Below the pieces are notes generated by a model. That model made no database searches, was not told where the DNA came from, and saw nothing but the letters and a program-made list of their open reading frames with translations. A stretch of DNA of 64,000 bases from Nitrospirota bacterium (GTDB lineage Bacteria; Nitrospirota; Leptospirillia; Leptospirillales; Leptospirillaceae): positions 52,737 through 116,736 of the forward strand of contig DAHVAL010000004.1 in assembly GCA_027314645.1 (NCBI GenBank), written 5' to 3'. Within the stretch, counting starts at the first letter, position 1, and every line of letters begins with the position of its first letter. Of this stretch, positions 45,902-55,096 are shown piece after piece. Both the position numbers and the translations under genes were made by a program.

Positions 45902-46263
45902 TCTTCTCCATCCTCCGACTCCTTTCCTTCAAGGAGCCTTTCGATTCTGTCGAGTGCGTTTTCTTCGGCATCCTCGACAAAATTGAGTTCAGGAATATAT
46001 TTGATGCGGATTCGACTGGCCAGCTCTTTACGAAGAGTCCCGCGATACCGAGTGAATGCCTCCTGGAAGGCGCCTGGATCTTCACCGGGGAAGACCCGAA
46101 AAAAAACGGTGGCTTTCCTGATATCGCTGGAGAGGGCGACACGGGTGATTGTCGCGCGCGATAGACGAGGTTCCTTGGAAAACCTGGAAAGGATGACCGC
46201 CAGAATTTCATGGATTTCAGAAGAAACCCTGTCAGCCCGACGAAATCCGGAATCCCTTTTCAC
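45898..46263 (-). CDS. rbfA: Ribosome-binding factor A
   Basis: 121-residue KH-fold factor that matures the 30S 5' domain. Sequence [21 protein letters not shown], then [24 protein letters not shown], and [34 protein letters not shown] are the family signature. A GTG start at 46263 has GGAG five bases upstream and overlaps the DUF503 stop by four bases (GTGA). Confidence 0.94.
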   Translation of the reverse strand: MKRDSGFRRADRVSSEIHEILAVILSRFSKEPRLSRATITRVALSSDIRKATVFFRVFPGEDPGAFQEAFTRYRGTLRKELASRIRIKYIPELNFVEDAEENALDRIERLLEGKESEDGEE

Positions 46264-46580
46264 AAAAACTCCTGATGGGAGTCGCTCAATTCCAACTCGG
46301 GGAGAGAGGAGACCGTGTCGACAATTTTTCCGAAGACCCTCACCTGAACCACGGGGTCTTCGGAAATCATCACCGCTTCCACCACGGCTCGTTGCCAAAG
46401 ATCATGATACCCCGTTTCAGCAATGGAGACGGGGTACCGTTCGCGGATTCTTGCCAGGAGGCCTGAAAGAATCTGTCTCTTTTCCTTCAGGGAGTGGACG
46501 GTGGGAAAATGAAGGATCAGAATGAGATGCCCTATCTGGGAGCGCTTTTCGGGATTCTTTTCATGTCGTGATCGTTTCAA
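46260..46580 (-). CDS. DUF503 (YlxP-like) protein
   Basis: About 106 residues with HLILILHFPTVHSLKEKRQILSGLLARIRERYPVSIAE, the DUF503 signature, then YHDLWQRAVVEAVMIS. In Bacillus and others it lies between infB and rbfA, as here. The family's function is unknown, but ribosome assembly is suspected from context. The start is uncertain: the TTG at 46580, overlapping the end of infB by 20 bases, is the nearest clear candidate, since no ATG fits. Confidence 0.78.
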   Translation of the reverse strand: MKRSRHEKNPEKRSQIGHLILILHFPTVHSLKEKRQILSGLLARIRERYPVSIAETGYHDLWQRAVVEAVMISEDPVVQVRVFGKIVDTVSSLPELELSDSHQEFL

Positions 46581-49182
46581 GCTTGCCCGCAATCTTTTCC
46601 TGAATAAAGCATTCGATGAGATCTCCGACCTTGATGTCCCGGAAATTCTCGATCGAAATTCCACACTCATACCCAGCGGCAACTTCACGTACGTCATCCT
46701 TGAACCGTTTCAGGGCCTCGATCTTCCCTTCATAAACCACGGTGCCTTCCCGGATAAGTTTCAGAACGGTTCCTGCCCGCTGGATGATCCCCTCAGAGAC
46801 ATAGCACCCTGCGACCATGCCAACGCGACTGATGTTGTATACTTGGCGGACTTCCGCACGGCCAATAAACTTTTCGCGGATGGTGGGGGAGAGCATGCCT
46901 TCCATCGCCTTACGAATATCCTCGACGGCGTCATATATGACCGAATAGAATTTCATCTCGACCTTCTCGCGCTCTGCGAGAGCCAGTGCCTTCGGCTCTG
47001 GACGGACATTGAATCCGAAAATCACGGCATTCGACGCTTGAGCCAGGAGAACATCGGTCTCCCTGATTCCTCCAACCCCTTCATGGATAAACCGGACACG
47101 GACCTTTTTGTTTTCCAGTTTTCCAATGGCTTGCCGAATCGGCTCGATGGATCCTTGAACGTCGACCTTAAGAATCAGATTCAGTTCCTTGATGATTCCC
47201 TCTTCGATTTGCGAATAAAGATCCTCGAGTGTCACCTTTTTATTCTGAAGAAGAAGAGCCGCCCTCTGCCGGGCTTGTCTGGCCATCGCAACCTGACGCC
47301 CGAGCTTTTCGTCCTCGACGGCGATGAAGACATCCCCTGGTTGCGGCATCCCATCAAGACCGATCACCTCCGCCGAATGTGACGGCGTCACCTCCGACAC
47401 GCGGTGACCGAAAGGATCGGTCAGGCTGCGGACCCTGCCTACCTGAGCTCCGAGAACAAGAAAATTCCCCACCTTCAACGTCCCCTTCTGAACGAGGACT
47501 GAAGCGACAATCCCTCTTCCCTTGTCCAGCCGTGATTCGATCACGAGTCCACGGGCCCGACGATTCGGGTTTGCTTTCAGATCGAGGACATCGGCCTGCA
47601 AAAGGATCATTTCGAGAAGGAGATCGAGTCCGATGCGTTTCTTGGCAGAGACCGGACAATAAATCGTCGATCCTCCCCATTCTTCAGGAGTAAGTCCGTA
47701 TTCAGAAAGGGCTTGCTTTACCCGATCCGGATTGGCTTCGGGTTTGTCAATTTTATTAATCGCCACAACGATAGGAACGTCGGCGGCTCTGGCATGGTTG
47801 ATTGCCTCAATCGTCTGGGGCATGACTCCATCGTCTGCCGCGACCACGAGGACGACCACATCAGTCGCCTGCGCGCCTCGAGCCCGCATTGCCGTAAACG
47901 CTTCATGTCCGGGAGTATCAAGAAAAGTGATATCGCGTCCATTGATCGCAACGGTGTAGGCCCCGATATGCTGCGTGATTCCCCCTGCCTCTCCTTCCGC
48001 CACTTTGCTTTTCCTGATTGCATCAAGCAATGACGTCTTTCCGTGATCGGTATGCCCCATGATCGTCACGACAGGCGGTCGGGAGAGGAGATCTTCTTCC
48101 GAATCTCCCGTTTCCCCAAGGATCGATTCTTCCGGTTCTTCCTGCTGGATTTCCACTGAAATTCCAAGTTGTTCTGCAACAAGCAAGGCCGCCTCAGGGT
48201 CGATCGGCTCCGTGATCGTCGCCATCACCCCCATGGCCATGAGCCGCATAATCACGTCCTGGACTTTTACCCCCAGACGGTCAGAAAACTCTTTGATGCT
48301 TGTTCCGGCCTCGATCCGAATGGATTTCTTCCGCGCTTTCGTCCCGTCCACCGCGGGAAAATTATTTTTTGAATCCGCTCCCCCTTTACTTCTTTTCTTG
48401 CTGGAGGGAGGTTTCTTGAAAATTGGACGCGAAAATGCTGGGCGCGACGAGGAAAGAGATTCCGGGGGAGCTCCTGGAGCCACCACCCGATGGACCGGTG
48501 CCGAAGGGGCCGGGGGCTTTGCGAGAGGCTGCTCCTTTTCCCCTGTTTCGTCCAGATCGACAAAATCTTCTTCCTTCAGCATATGAAGGCGGTCAAGTTT
48601 CTGGTTTTTTTCACGCGTCACTTTTCCGACGCGGCCCCGCTTTTCTGCGGCAGCTCCCCGATCGCGCCCGGCCCCTTTTTCTTTTTCCCCGGCCTCTTTG
48701 GCCAAGGGAGAGAGAGGTGGCGGCATCCCGGGGGGGAACGTTTTTTTCGCAGACGCATCTTGTGTCAGCCCTTCAAGCGGAATTCGTGGAAGGACGGATT
48801 CTGGAGAAAGGGAAGATTCGCCCTGCGGGACTTCGACGGACGGCCCCTTCGAAGGAACCCCCCCGGACTCCCTGGAAATCTCAACCCCCTCCAAAGATTC
48901 TTTGAGTGTTATCTCTGATTCGGTGGGTGAAAGACCTTCTTGCGTTGACGGACCAGTCTCTGCATGAGAAATTTCCGCGGCGGCTTTCTTCTTGATCAGA
49001 ATGGGCTTTTTGGGACCCTCGGGAGCTTCTTCTCCCTTTTTGACCTTCTGCCGCACGATCGCAACGGTCCTCTCATCCAAGGTTGCCATATGCGTCGGGG
49101 CATGGATTCCCCATAGCTTGAGCTTGGAAACGAGGACTTTGCTTTCCATCTTCAATTCGCGAGCCAGTTCATAAACCTTCAA
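46561..49182 (-). CDS. infB: Translation initiation factor IF-2
   Basis: 873-residue GTPase that places initiator tRNA on the 30S subunit. It begins with an IF2_N domain ([20 protein letters not shown]), then a long Pro/Ser/charged linker, a second IF2_N-like segment ([24 protein letters not shown]), and the G domain with [17 protein letters not shown] and NKIDKPEA. C-terminal domains follow. The start is TTG at 49182, with GGGGG eight bases upstream; it fits the family N-terminus better than any ATG. Confidence 0.96.
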   Translation of the reverse strand: MKVYELARELKMESKVLVSKLKLWGIHAPTHMATLDERTVAIVRQKVKKGEEAPEGPKKPILIKKKAAAEISHAETGPSTQEGLSPTESEITLKESLEGVEISRESGGVPSKGPSVEVPQGESSLSPESVLPRIPLEGLTQDASAKKTFPPGMPPPLSPLAKEAGEKEKGAGRDRGAAAEKRGRVGKVTREKNQKLDRLHMLKEEDFVDLDETGEKEQPLAKPPAPSAPVHRVVAPGAPPESLSSSRPAFSRPIFKKPPSSKKRSKGGADSKNNFPAVDGTKARKKSIRIEAGTSIKEFSDRLGVKVQDVIMRLMAMGVMATITEPIDPEAALLVAEQLGISVEIQQEEPEESILGETGDSEEDLLSRPPVVTIMGHTDHGKTSLLDAIRKSKVAEGEAGGITQHIGAYTVAINGRDITFLDTPGHEAFTAMRARGAQATDVVVLVVAADDGVMPQTIEAINHARAADVPIVVAINKIDKPEANPDRVKQALSEYGLTPEEWGGSTIYCPVSAKKRIGLDLLLEMILLQADVLDLKANPNRRARGLVIESRLDKGRGIVASVLVQKGTLKVGNFLVLGAQVGRVRSLTDPFGHRVSEVTPSHSAEVIGLDGMPQPGDVFIAVEDEKLGRQVAMARQARQRAALLLQNKKVTLEDLYSQIEEGIIKELNLILKVDVQGSIEPIRQAIGKLENKKVRVRFIHEGVGGIRETDVLLAQASNAVIFGFNVRPEPKALALAEREKVEMKFYSVIYDAVEDIRKAMEGMLSPTIREKFIGRAEVRQVYNISRVGMVAGCYVSEGIIQRAGTVLKLIREGTVVYEGKIEALKRFKDDVREVAAGYECGISIENFRDIKVGDLIECFIQEKIAGKLETITT

Positions 49183-49201
49183 AGAACCATCCCCCTCGTC
49201 T

Positions 49202-50548
49202 TTATACCGATCCCGAATCCGTTTCCGGGGTGGTTGTGGCAGACTTTGGATAACCCAGGAAATCTCTGGCAGTTTCGATCAACTTCGCAGCGGTTTTTGG
49301 CCCAAATTTCGGCAATTTTGCAATGTCTTCCGCGCTTGCGTTCGCAACTTTTTCCACTGAATCAAACCCTGCCGCTTTGAGAGCATCCGCCATGTTTCCC
49401 CCCATCCCTGGAAGATCTTCGAGCATGATCAGGGAAGGCTGCTGCTCCACAGGCTGTTCTGACAGAGCTTCATGCTGTTCTTCGGCCGAACGAGCCATCC
49501 GGTCGGCTTCGTACTGCTGCTCGCTGAAGATATCGATTTTCCAACCGGTCAATTTTGCCGCCAGACGCACGTTTTGGCCCCGCCGACCGATCGCAAGGGA
49601 AAGCTGCTGATTCGCGACGACCACGGTCGCAACCTTGTCGAATTCGCCGTCTCGCGTCGCAACACGAAGAACTTTGGCGGGGGAAAGGGCACGTGCGATG
49701 AACGTTCCAGGATCGGGGCTCCAATCAATGATATCGATCTTTTCGCCATGAATTTCGCGAACAATGGCCTGAACTCGCGAGCCTTTGACACCGACACACG
49801 ACCCCACGGGATCGACGTTCGGATCCCGGGAAAGGACCGCGACCTTCGCACGCTCTCCAGGATCCCGGACAACTCCCTTGATCTCGATGATCCCCTCACT
49901 AATTTCGGGAACTTCCTTTTCAAATAACCGCGCCAGAAAGTCTGGATGGGTTCTGGAAAGGATGAGTTGGGGGCCCCGGGTCGTTGTTCTGATATCAAGG
50001 AGAAGGGCCTTCACCCGGTCTCCCCGATGAAAAGACTCTCGAGGAATCTGCTCCTTAAAGGGAAGGATCGCTTCGGTCTTTCCTAAATCAATAATAAAAT
50101 TTCTTTTTTCCTGACCGATATAAACACCGGTAACGACATTTCCCTTCTTTCCTCCAAATTCCTTGGCAACAACAGACCATTCTGCTTCACGCACCTTCTG
50201 GAAAATCACCTGTTTGGCGGCCTGGGCGGCAATGCGACCAAAATCATCGATATCCAAAAATGACCCGATCTCGTCTCCGACTTCAGCGCCAGGATCGGAT
50301 TCCATCGCCTCCTCCAGGGAGATTTCTTCCATGGGAGAAAGAACGTTTTCAACGATTCGTCTGACATGAAGGATTTGAATCTCTCCAGTCTTCGGATCGA
50401 TTTCAACTTGAAAGTTGTCCCCCCCGCCAAACCTTTTTTTGGTTGCGGTCAGAATCGCTGACTGAAGTGCCTCCAAAAGCGTTTCCTGAGAAATTCCCTT
50501 CTCCCGTTGAAGCTGGTCAAGGACACTCAACAATTCCTGGTTAATCAT
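49202..50548 (-). CDS. nusA: Transcription termination/antitermination factor NusA
   Basis: 448-residue RNA polymerase-binding factor. N-terminal domain, then S1 (VVTGVYIGQEKRNFIIDLGKTEAILP), KH1 and KH2 (GSCVGVKGSRVQAIVREIHGEKIDI; SLAIGRRGQNVRLAAKLTGW), and a single C-terminal helix-hairpin-helix repeat (LPGMGGNMADALKAAGFDSV). It is the middle of the rimP-nusA-infB operon. AGAGGTGA precedes the ATG. Confidence 0.97.
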   Translation of the reverse strand: MINQELLSVLDQLQREKGISQETLLEALQSAILTATKKRFGGGDNFQVEIDPKTGEIQILHVRRIVENVLSPMEEISLEEAMESDPGAEVGDEIGSFLDIDDFGRIAAQAAKQVIFQKVREAEWSVVAKEFGGKKGNVVTGVYIGQEKRNFIIDLGKTEAILPFKEQIPRESFHRGDRVKALLLDIRTTTRGPQLILSRTHPDFLARLFEKEVPEISEGIIEIKGVVRDPGERAKVAVLSRDPNVDPVGSCVGVKGSRVQAIVREIHGEKIDIIDWSPDPGTFIARALSPAKVLRVATRDGEFDKVATVVVANQQLSLAIGRRGQNVRLAAKLTGWKIDIFSEQQYEADRMARSAEEQHEALSEQPVEQQPSLIMLEDLPGMGGNMADALKAAGFDSVEKVANASAEDIAKLPKFGPKTAAKLIETARDFLGYPKSATTTPETDSGSV

Positions 50549-50626
50549 TCACCTCTCCCTTTGGTCCTGGTCTCTCCCTGCGTCAGCATTCTCAAAAGGC
50601 CGCCACCTTCGTTGTAGTCGATAATT

Positions 50627-51178
50627 TCACTGTAGCACATCAAAGTTATCCTTCCCTTCCGGACGGCGTTCGCCCGGGCCCGGAGAATCGGGAACAGGCC
50701 TCCAAAATTCGGCCTGACCACTTTTGATATTCGAGAACATCACCGGAACACTTGTTTTTTTCTTCCCAGATTCGATCATAAGATCAAACTGGTTTTCCAA
50801 AACATTTCCGATACGTCCCCGAAGAACCTTTTGTCCCGAAAGTGGCTCAATAAGCTTGAGACTGATCCATTTTCCTCTATTTTTGGCCAAGTCCCCCGGG
50901 ATTTTGAGGATCCGATCAAGTCCCGGAGAGCTGACCTCCAAATGATATCGTCCCGGAAATGGATCCAGCACATCGAGCAAGACACTGATGCGCCGACTCA
51001 CTTGCTCGAGTTGATCAAGCGTCACTCCCTCCGGTCCTTCGATGAAAACCCGCAATACACCGCCGCTTTTCTTGGGGAGCACGAGATCGTAAAGTGTCAG
51101 TCCCATTGAAACAAGGAGAAGAGAAATCTCTTCGGCCAAATGTTCGGAGGAGGGAGTTGTTACGAGGTTATCAGACAT
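50627..51178 (-). CDS. rimP: Ribosome maturation factor RimP
   Basis: 183 residues with the RimP N-terminal domain (GLTLYDLVLPKKSGGVLRVFIEGPEGVTLDQLEQVSRRISVLLD) and the family signature YHLEVSSPGLDR. The C-terminal SH3-like domain is present. It is the first gene of the translation operon that continues to pnp. The region just upstream holds a T-rich stretch but I could not assign a promoter. Confidence 0.95.
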   Translation of the reverse strand: MSDNLVTTPSSEHLAEEISLLLVSMGLTLYDLVLPKKSGGVLRVFIEGPEGVTLDQLEQVSRRISVLLDVLDPFPGRYHLEVSSPGLDRILKIPGDLAKNRGKWISLKLIEPLSGQKVLRGRIGNVLENQFDLMIESGKKKTSVPVMFSNIKSGQAEFWRPVPDSPGPGERRPEGKDNFDVLQ

Positions 51179-51248
51179 ATTTTAACCTTCTCCCTAAAAA
51201 AATCAAGACGATCCCAAACAATGATCCCCCTCCTTGAGGGCCAGCCTC

Positions 51249-51485
51249 TTAATGTGTTTCAACAGGAGTTCCCAAAGGAGGCTTATCGGCATAGGGAACA
51301 AAGGAGTTTCCGCCACCAATTTGGCCGGGAAGAAGCGATGGAGGATTGGTCGTTCGGGATTGGGACGGTGCTTTCTCTTGCGCCTTACTTGACGTTTGGG
51401 CGGTGTTTTTGGAGGAATTGCAACCGAAAAGAACGATCATACACCCCAAAAGAACGATGCGTTGCATCTGTTGAGCGGACCACAT
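51249..51485 (-). CDS. Small hypothetical lipoprotein
   Basis: About 78 residues with a lipoprotein signal (RIVLLGCMIVLFGC) and a short low-complexity mature part rich in Ser, Thr, Pro and Gly. GGAGA lies eight bases before the ATG at 51485; another in-frame ATG is two codons upstream. It lies 12 bases downstream of the DUF4337-like gene and could be a structural or envelope-stress peptide. Function unknown. Confidence 0.55.
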   Translation of the reverse strand: MWSAQQMQRIVLLGCMIVLFGCNSSKNTAQTSSKAQEKAPSQSRTTNPPSLLPGQIGGGNSFVPYADKPPLGTPVETH

Positions 51486-51497
51486 GGTCATTCTCCA

Positions 51498-52103
51498 TCA
51501 TAAGTGAACGAACATCAGGAAGCCATTGACGAACGCGATTGCTCCAAGAACCCCAAGCCCGATGCTGACAAACCAGAGGGAATTCCTTCTGAGCATGACG
51601 GCCATTGAAGACAATACAATGCTGATCTGGAAACAAACAACGCCCAACGCAAACGCATGGTGATGAGCAAGGGCGCGATCAGAAAGGTCGTTCATCCGGT
51701 CACGTTGCTGTTCAAAGCCGAGGGCCTGCCGCTTGATGTTCCCAACCTGGGTCTTATATTTTGCTATCAGCGTTGAAAGCCGGTCCCTTTCTCCCTTGGG
51801 AGAATGGAGAAACGCGATAAGATGGACCTGGTTTTCAGAAAGATGCAGCTTGATTTTTTTTGCCTGGTAAAAGGACCACTGGTCGGACGCCTTGGCTTGG
51901 TAGAAAATAGCCGAATTCTTCAACATGATGGCCTCTGAGGTCCTTTGTTCAGACTCAAGGTTCGAAAGTGCTGCAAAAACGGCCAGAATCGAGGTTGTCA
52001 AAGCGACTTTCACATTCCACTGATCGCGTTTTTCTTCTCTTTTTTCAATCGATTCGCTCAATGACTCCATCAATTCATGAGCTTCGATCGACTCCTGACC
52101 CAT
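51498..52103 (-). CDS. DUF4337-like membrane protein
   Basis: 201 residues. Helix 1 (about 34-48, KVALTTSILAVFAALS) is followed by a long amphipathic coiled segment (NSAIFYQAKASDQWSFYQAKKIKLHLSE) and two C-terminal membrane helices. The SDQWSFYQAKKIK segment and the layout are those of the DUF4337 family, whose function is unknown. The gene lies downstream of the tRNA-Thr gene in a base composition lower in GC than most of the window. Confidence 0.78.
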   Translation of the reverse strand: MGQESIEAHELMESLSESIEKREEKRDQWNVKVALTTSILAVFAALSNLESEQRTSEAIMLKNSAIFYQAKASDQWSFYQAKKIKLHLSENQVHLIAFLHSPKGERDRLSTLIAKYKTQVGNIKRQALGFEQQRDRMNDLSDRALAHHHAFALGVVCFQISIVLSSMAVMLRRNSLWFVSIGLGVLGAIAFVNGFLMFVHL

Positions 52104-52286
52104 AGATTCCCCAGCATTCCTCTCTAAGTATTCATATTTCCTTGGATTCGGAAGAACGCAATGATCAATTTTCCTCGTTATTATTTAAACACAAAATGGG
52201 CACAAATGTCATTTTGTTCTCGTTAAACAATTTTTCTCATTCGCCATGGAAAGTGAAGGAGGGAAAAGAGGGGAAAAATAAATATA

Positions 52287-52362
52287 TGGAGCTCCTGCTC
52301 GGAATTGAACCGAGAACCTTCCGCTTACAAGGCGGGTGCTCTGCCGATTGAGCTACAGGAGC
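52287..52362 (-). tRNA. tRNA-Thr (UGU anticodon)
   Basis: Cloverleaf read on the minus strand. The acceptor stem GCTCCTG pairs perfectly with CAGGAGC and the D stem is GCTC/GAGC. The anticodon loop CTTGTAA gives UGU; its stem has one C-A mismatch at the first pair. The T stem is CTCGG/CCGAG with loop TTCAATT. The discriminator base is T and the terminal CCA is encoded. UGU reads ACA and related Thr codons. Confidence 0.93.
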
Positions 52363-52814
52363 CGAAAGAAAAAAAATGAGTGAACCCGGGTACACAGGCT
52401 ACTCTATTCGCAGCAACGAATGCAAGATCACGCGCTCAAGGCGGTTTTCTTGGAGAATGACCTTGATGAAAGGCACCATCCCCTCTCTTTCGCCCAAAAT
52501 GAGCGGATCTCTGATAGATTGAATCTTTTTCGGTCGTTTGTTAGCATCGTCAAACAGTGGGTTTGACATTCGGCGAAATACTTCCGCTCCCATCCTATTC
52601 CGTTCATTAATGAGATACGCTGCGGCCTTCCCTAATTAGGTGAGGCGGAGTTGGATTGGTGTTTGAATGTCGATTTTTCTGGAGGGCGAAGTTCCCTCAG
52701 ACAACGTCTGAGAATGGGTTCTTCCTGCCCGATGTCTTTTGCTCCCAAGGAAAATTGATTGGACATGGCCACAATCAGGAAAGTCACCCATTCTGATTAG
52801 AAAGAGACAAGATC
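52363..52814. other. 452-base region with no convincing gene
   Basis: Short frames on both strands (for example minus 52399-52593, 64 codons) lack ribosome sites and recognisable content. The region holds a 10-base palindrome CCTAATTAGG (52631-52640) and an inverted repeat CTCAGAC-AAC-GTCTGAG (52696-52712). Either could be an operator or small hairpin for the downstream DsbA-like gene, but that is conjecture. Confidence 0.5.
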
Positions 52815-53849
52815 ATGCCATTCGTGCCATATTGTGGACCAATAGTTCCTTCCGCGCCTCCCACCTTGAGGCCACTCCTTCGAAGAGGACGGGAACTTCT
52901 CTTTGTGGGTGTTCTCATGTGTCTCACGGGAGTGTTCTCTAAAGTTGCCGTTGCTGCACCCAATACGACGGACCCGTCACAATCCTCCGCCCCCTTTGCG
53001 GATGATCCAGCGTCTCTTCAGAAAAGATTTGAAAAGGTCATCCTTGACTCCCTGGCGCGTCAGAGGATTCCCTATAAAGATTTTTCATGGCTTGCTCCAA
53101 AGGTGGTCGACAAAGATATTCTCGCCCTGCCATTTTCCATCGTTGTCGGCGCCCAGAAAATTGTCCTTCCGGTCTACATCATTAACCACAGGTATCTCGT
53201 GACAACGCCTCTCCTTGACATAACAAGGAACTATGCCGTTGTCCCCAGCATACCTCCCCCTCAGCCGGTCTCACTCATCCTCCCCACATCGGCGTTTGAG
53301 ATCGACAAGTTCCCAAGCACCGGACCAAACAATGCCCTCCACTCTGTGATCATGTTCGGAGACGAACAATGCTCCGCATGTCGCCGATGGAACCGGGAGG
53401 TTCAGGAGAAGGTCACAGAAAACCCGTCGATCCGTTTCACCTATATCCCCTACCCTCAGGTGGCCATGCATCAAAATTCTCTTGATGCAGCAATTTTTGA
53501 AATGTGTGTGTATCAGGAGAAACCCTCCGCGTTTTGGACCATCCATAATCAGATCGACCAAAAGGTCGACCTCAAAAACATTGACAAGGCCGGCTTGGAG
53601 CCAATTTTTTCCGGATTTATGGTTCAATCGGGGGTTCCCACTCCCAAAGTAAAGAAATGCATCGAACAGAGCCGCCCCTTGCCGGATATTTCGAAAGCAG
53701 GAGACACGCTGACCTCTCAAATCGGAGTTCCATCCACTCCGGTGTTTATCGTCGACGGACAGGTGAAATCGGGGTATCTTTCCTATAATGATATCCTTCA
53801 GATTTTTTCCCAGGAATCGACAAAGGCGATTTCCCAAAAAGGGAAGTAG
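52815..53849 (+). CDS. DsbA/DsbC-like periplasmic thioredoxin-fold protein
   Basis: 344 residues with a signal sequence (LLFVGVLMCLTGVFSKVAVAAP, ending about residue 48) and a thioredoxin-fold domain with active site C186-S-A-C189 (MFGDEQCSACRRWNREVQ). The cis-Pro loop GVPSTPVFIVDG follows the long helical insertion (VAMHQNSLDAAIFEMCVYQEK). A distinct N-terminal domain (residues 60-160) may be a dimerisation or substrate-binding part. Role: disulphide formation or isomerisation in the periplasm. The start is uncertain; only weak ribosome-site evidence exists. Confidence 0.78.
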   Translation: MPFVPYCGPIVPSAPPTLRPLLRRGRELLFVGVLMCLTGVFSKVAVAAPNTTDPSQSSAPFADDPASLQKRFEKVILDSLARQRIPYKDFSWLAPKVVDKDILALPFSIVVGAQKIVLPVYIINHRYLVTTPLLDITRNYAVVPSIPPPQPVSLILPTSAFEIDKFPSTGPNNALHSVIMFGDEQCSACRRWNREVQEKVTENPSIRFTYIPYPQVAMHQNSLDAAIFEMCVYQEKPSAFWTIHNQIDQKVDLKNIDKAGLEPIFSGFMVQSGVPTPKVKKCIEQSRPLPDISKAGDTLTSQIGVPSTPVFIVDGQVKSGYLSYNDILQIFSQESTKAISQKGK

Positions 53850-53961
53850 TCTCGTCTTGCATTTTCAAACCGGATTGATCAGAACTCCCCCTTCGATTTA
53901 TGATGGAGAGACACCTTTGATCATGATTGTAGTCTAAACTTTCGAAGATCTATGAAGGAGA

Positions 53962-54267
53962 GTGGGTCCCGTGGCTTTTCGCTCTTGGACTGACATCGAC
54001 CGCTGGCCAGAGGTCGACATCGAATATATTATTGAGCAATCTTCCTCCCTCGCCAACGAGGAAAACAAGGATTCCATCAAGGACGCCATTACCACAATCA
54101 AGAACTCTCTCTCTCTCCTTGAAAAACAGAAAGCAAAAAAGGAAGATCGCGATAGGATGACAAAAGAGAGAATCAATATTCTCCTGAGGCTGGGCTTTCA
54201 AATCCGTCTCAAGAAACCCTCCCCGAAGGAGTCGGTCCCGGCACAGGAAACTGAAGTCCAGGCGTAG
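53962..54267 (+). CDS. Small hypothetical protein
   Basis: About 101 residues, mostly charged and helical (LEKQKAKKEDRDRMTKERINILLRLGFQIRLKK), with no signal peptide or membrane helix. GTG codons at 53962 and 53971 follow AAGGAGA, which leaves the exact start open. No family recognised. Confidence 0.5.
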   Translation: MGPVAFRSWTDIDRWPEVDIEYIIEQSSSLANEENKDSIKDAITTIKNSLSLLEKQKAKKEDRDRMTKERINILLRLGFQIRLKKPSPKESVPAQETEVQA

Positions 54268-54310
54268 CGATCTCCCACGACATTCCTAATCAACTTCTCG
54301 GGAGCTTTAG

Positions 54311-55096
54311 ATGAACACCCTCCTCTTTGCCATCCTTGCGTTCCTTACGGGAGGAATTTGGGGGAGCTTTCTTGGGGTTGTCGCTGTGCGTATTCCGCAG
54401 GGCCTTTCCCTTGCCTTTCCTGCGTCACGGTGTGATCGATGCCTTTCCCCGCTTTCTCCGAGCGAATTGATCCCATTTTTTTCCTGGATCCATGCCAGAG
54501 GACACTGCAGGCACTGTCATTCCCCCATTCTTTTCGAAATTCCCGCCTCCGAACTTTTGACCGGAGCCTATTTCCTTTGCATTGCCCTCATTCCCGCCCC
54601 TTTGCATGAAAAAGGGCTTCTTCTTCTCTTTTTTTCCTTTGCCCTCCCGCTCACTCTGATCGACCTCCGACATCATCGTCTTCCTCATTTGCTGACTCTC
54701 TCGGGTACGGCTTCGGCCGTGCTTCTTTCTCTTTTGACCATGGGGGTCAAAGGCTTTTTGCTTGCCTTGGCAGGGGTCATCCTCGGATTTTTACCCATCG
54801 CCATTCTGGCGTTCTTTTATCCCAAGGGAATCGGCTTGGGGGATGCGTTCTGGCTAGGAGCCATCGGAGCATTTACAGGACCCCAGCGTCTTTCCATTGT
54901 TCTCATGGTCGCCTCCCTGACCGGAATCATCGCCATGATCGCCGTCCATCTCGCCAGCGACCGGGAAAATCGCACGTCGATCCTGGAGCGACCCCTTCCA
55001 TTTGGCCCTTTTCTGAGTCTGGGGGGAATTCTTGCCCTCGCCTTTCCAGGGCTTGCCCAGATGATGAACTCTTTACTGATGGGGATCCGACTATGA
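54311..55096 (+). CDS. pilD: Prepilin peptidase (PilD/type IV leader peptidase)
   Basis: 261-residue inner-membrane aspartic protease that cleaves and N-methylates type IV prepilin-like proteins. Cytoplasmic zinc site C41xxC44 and C66xxC69; catalytic Asp pair D118 (LIDLRHHRLP) and D177 in GLGD. About seven hydrophobic segments follow. No pilus genes are adjacent. The last four bases overlap the start of the next gene. Confidence 0.94.
   Translation: MNTLLFAILAFLTGGIWGSFLGVVAVRIPQGLSLAFPASRCDRCLSPLSPSELIPFFSWIHARGHCRHCHSPILFEIPASELLTGAYFLCIALIPAPLHEKGLLLLFFSFALPLTLIDLRHHRLPHLLTLSGTASAVLLSLLTMGVKGFLLALAGVILGFLPIAILAFFYPKGIGLGDAFWLGAIGAFTGPQRLSIVLMVASLTGIIAMIAVHLASDRENRTSILERPLPFGPFLSLGGILALAFPGLAQMMNSLLMGIRL

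Noticed and set aside
52399-52593. 64-codon minus-strand frame upstream of the tRNA
   Set aside because: No good ribosome site, no recognisable domain, and another short frame exists on the opposite strand; treated as non-coding.
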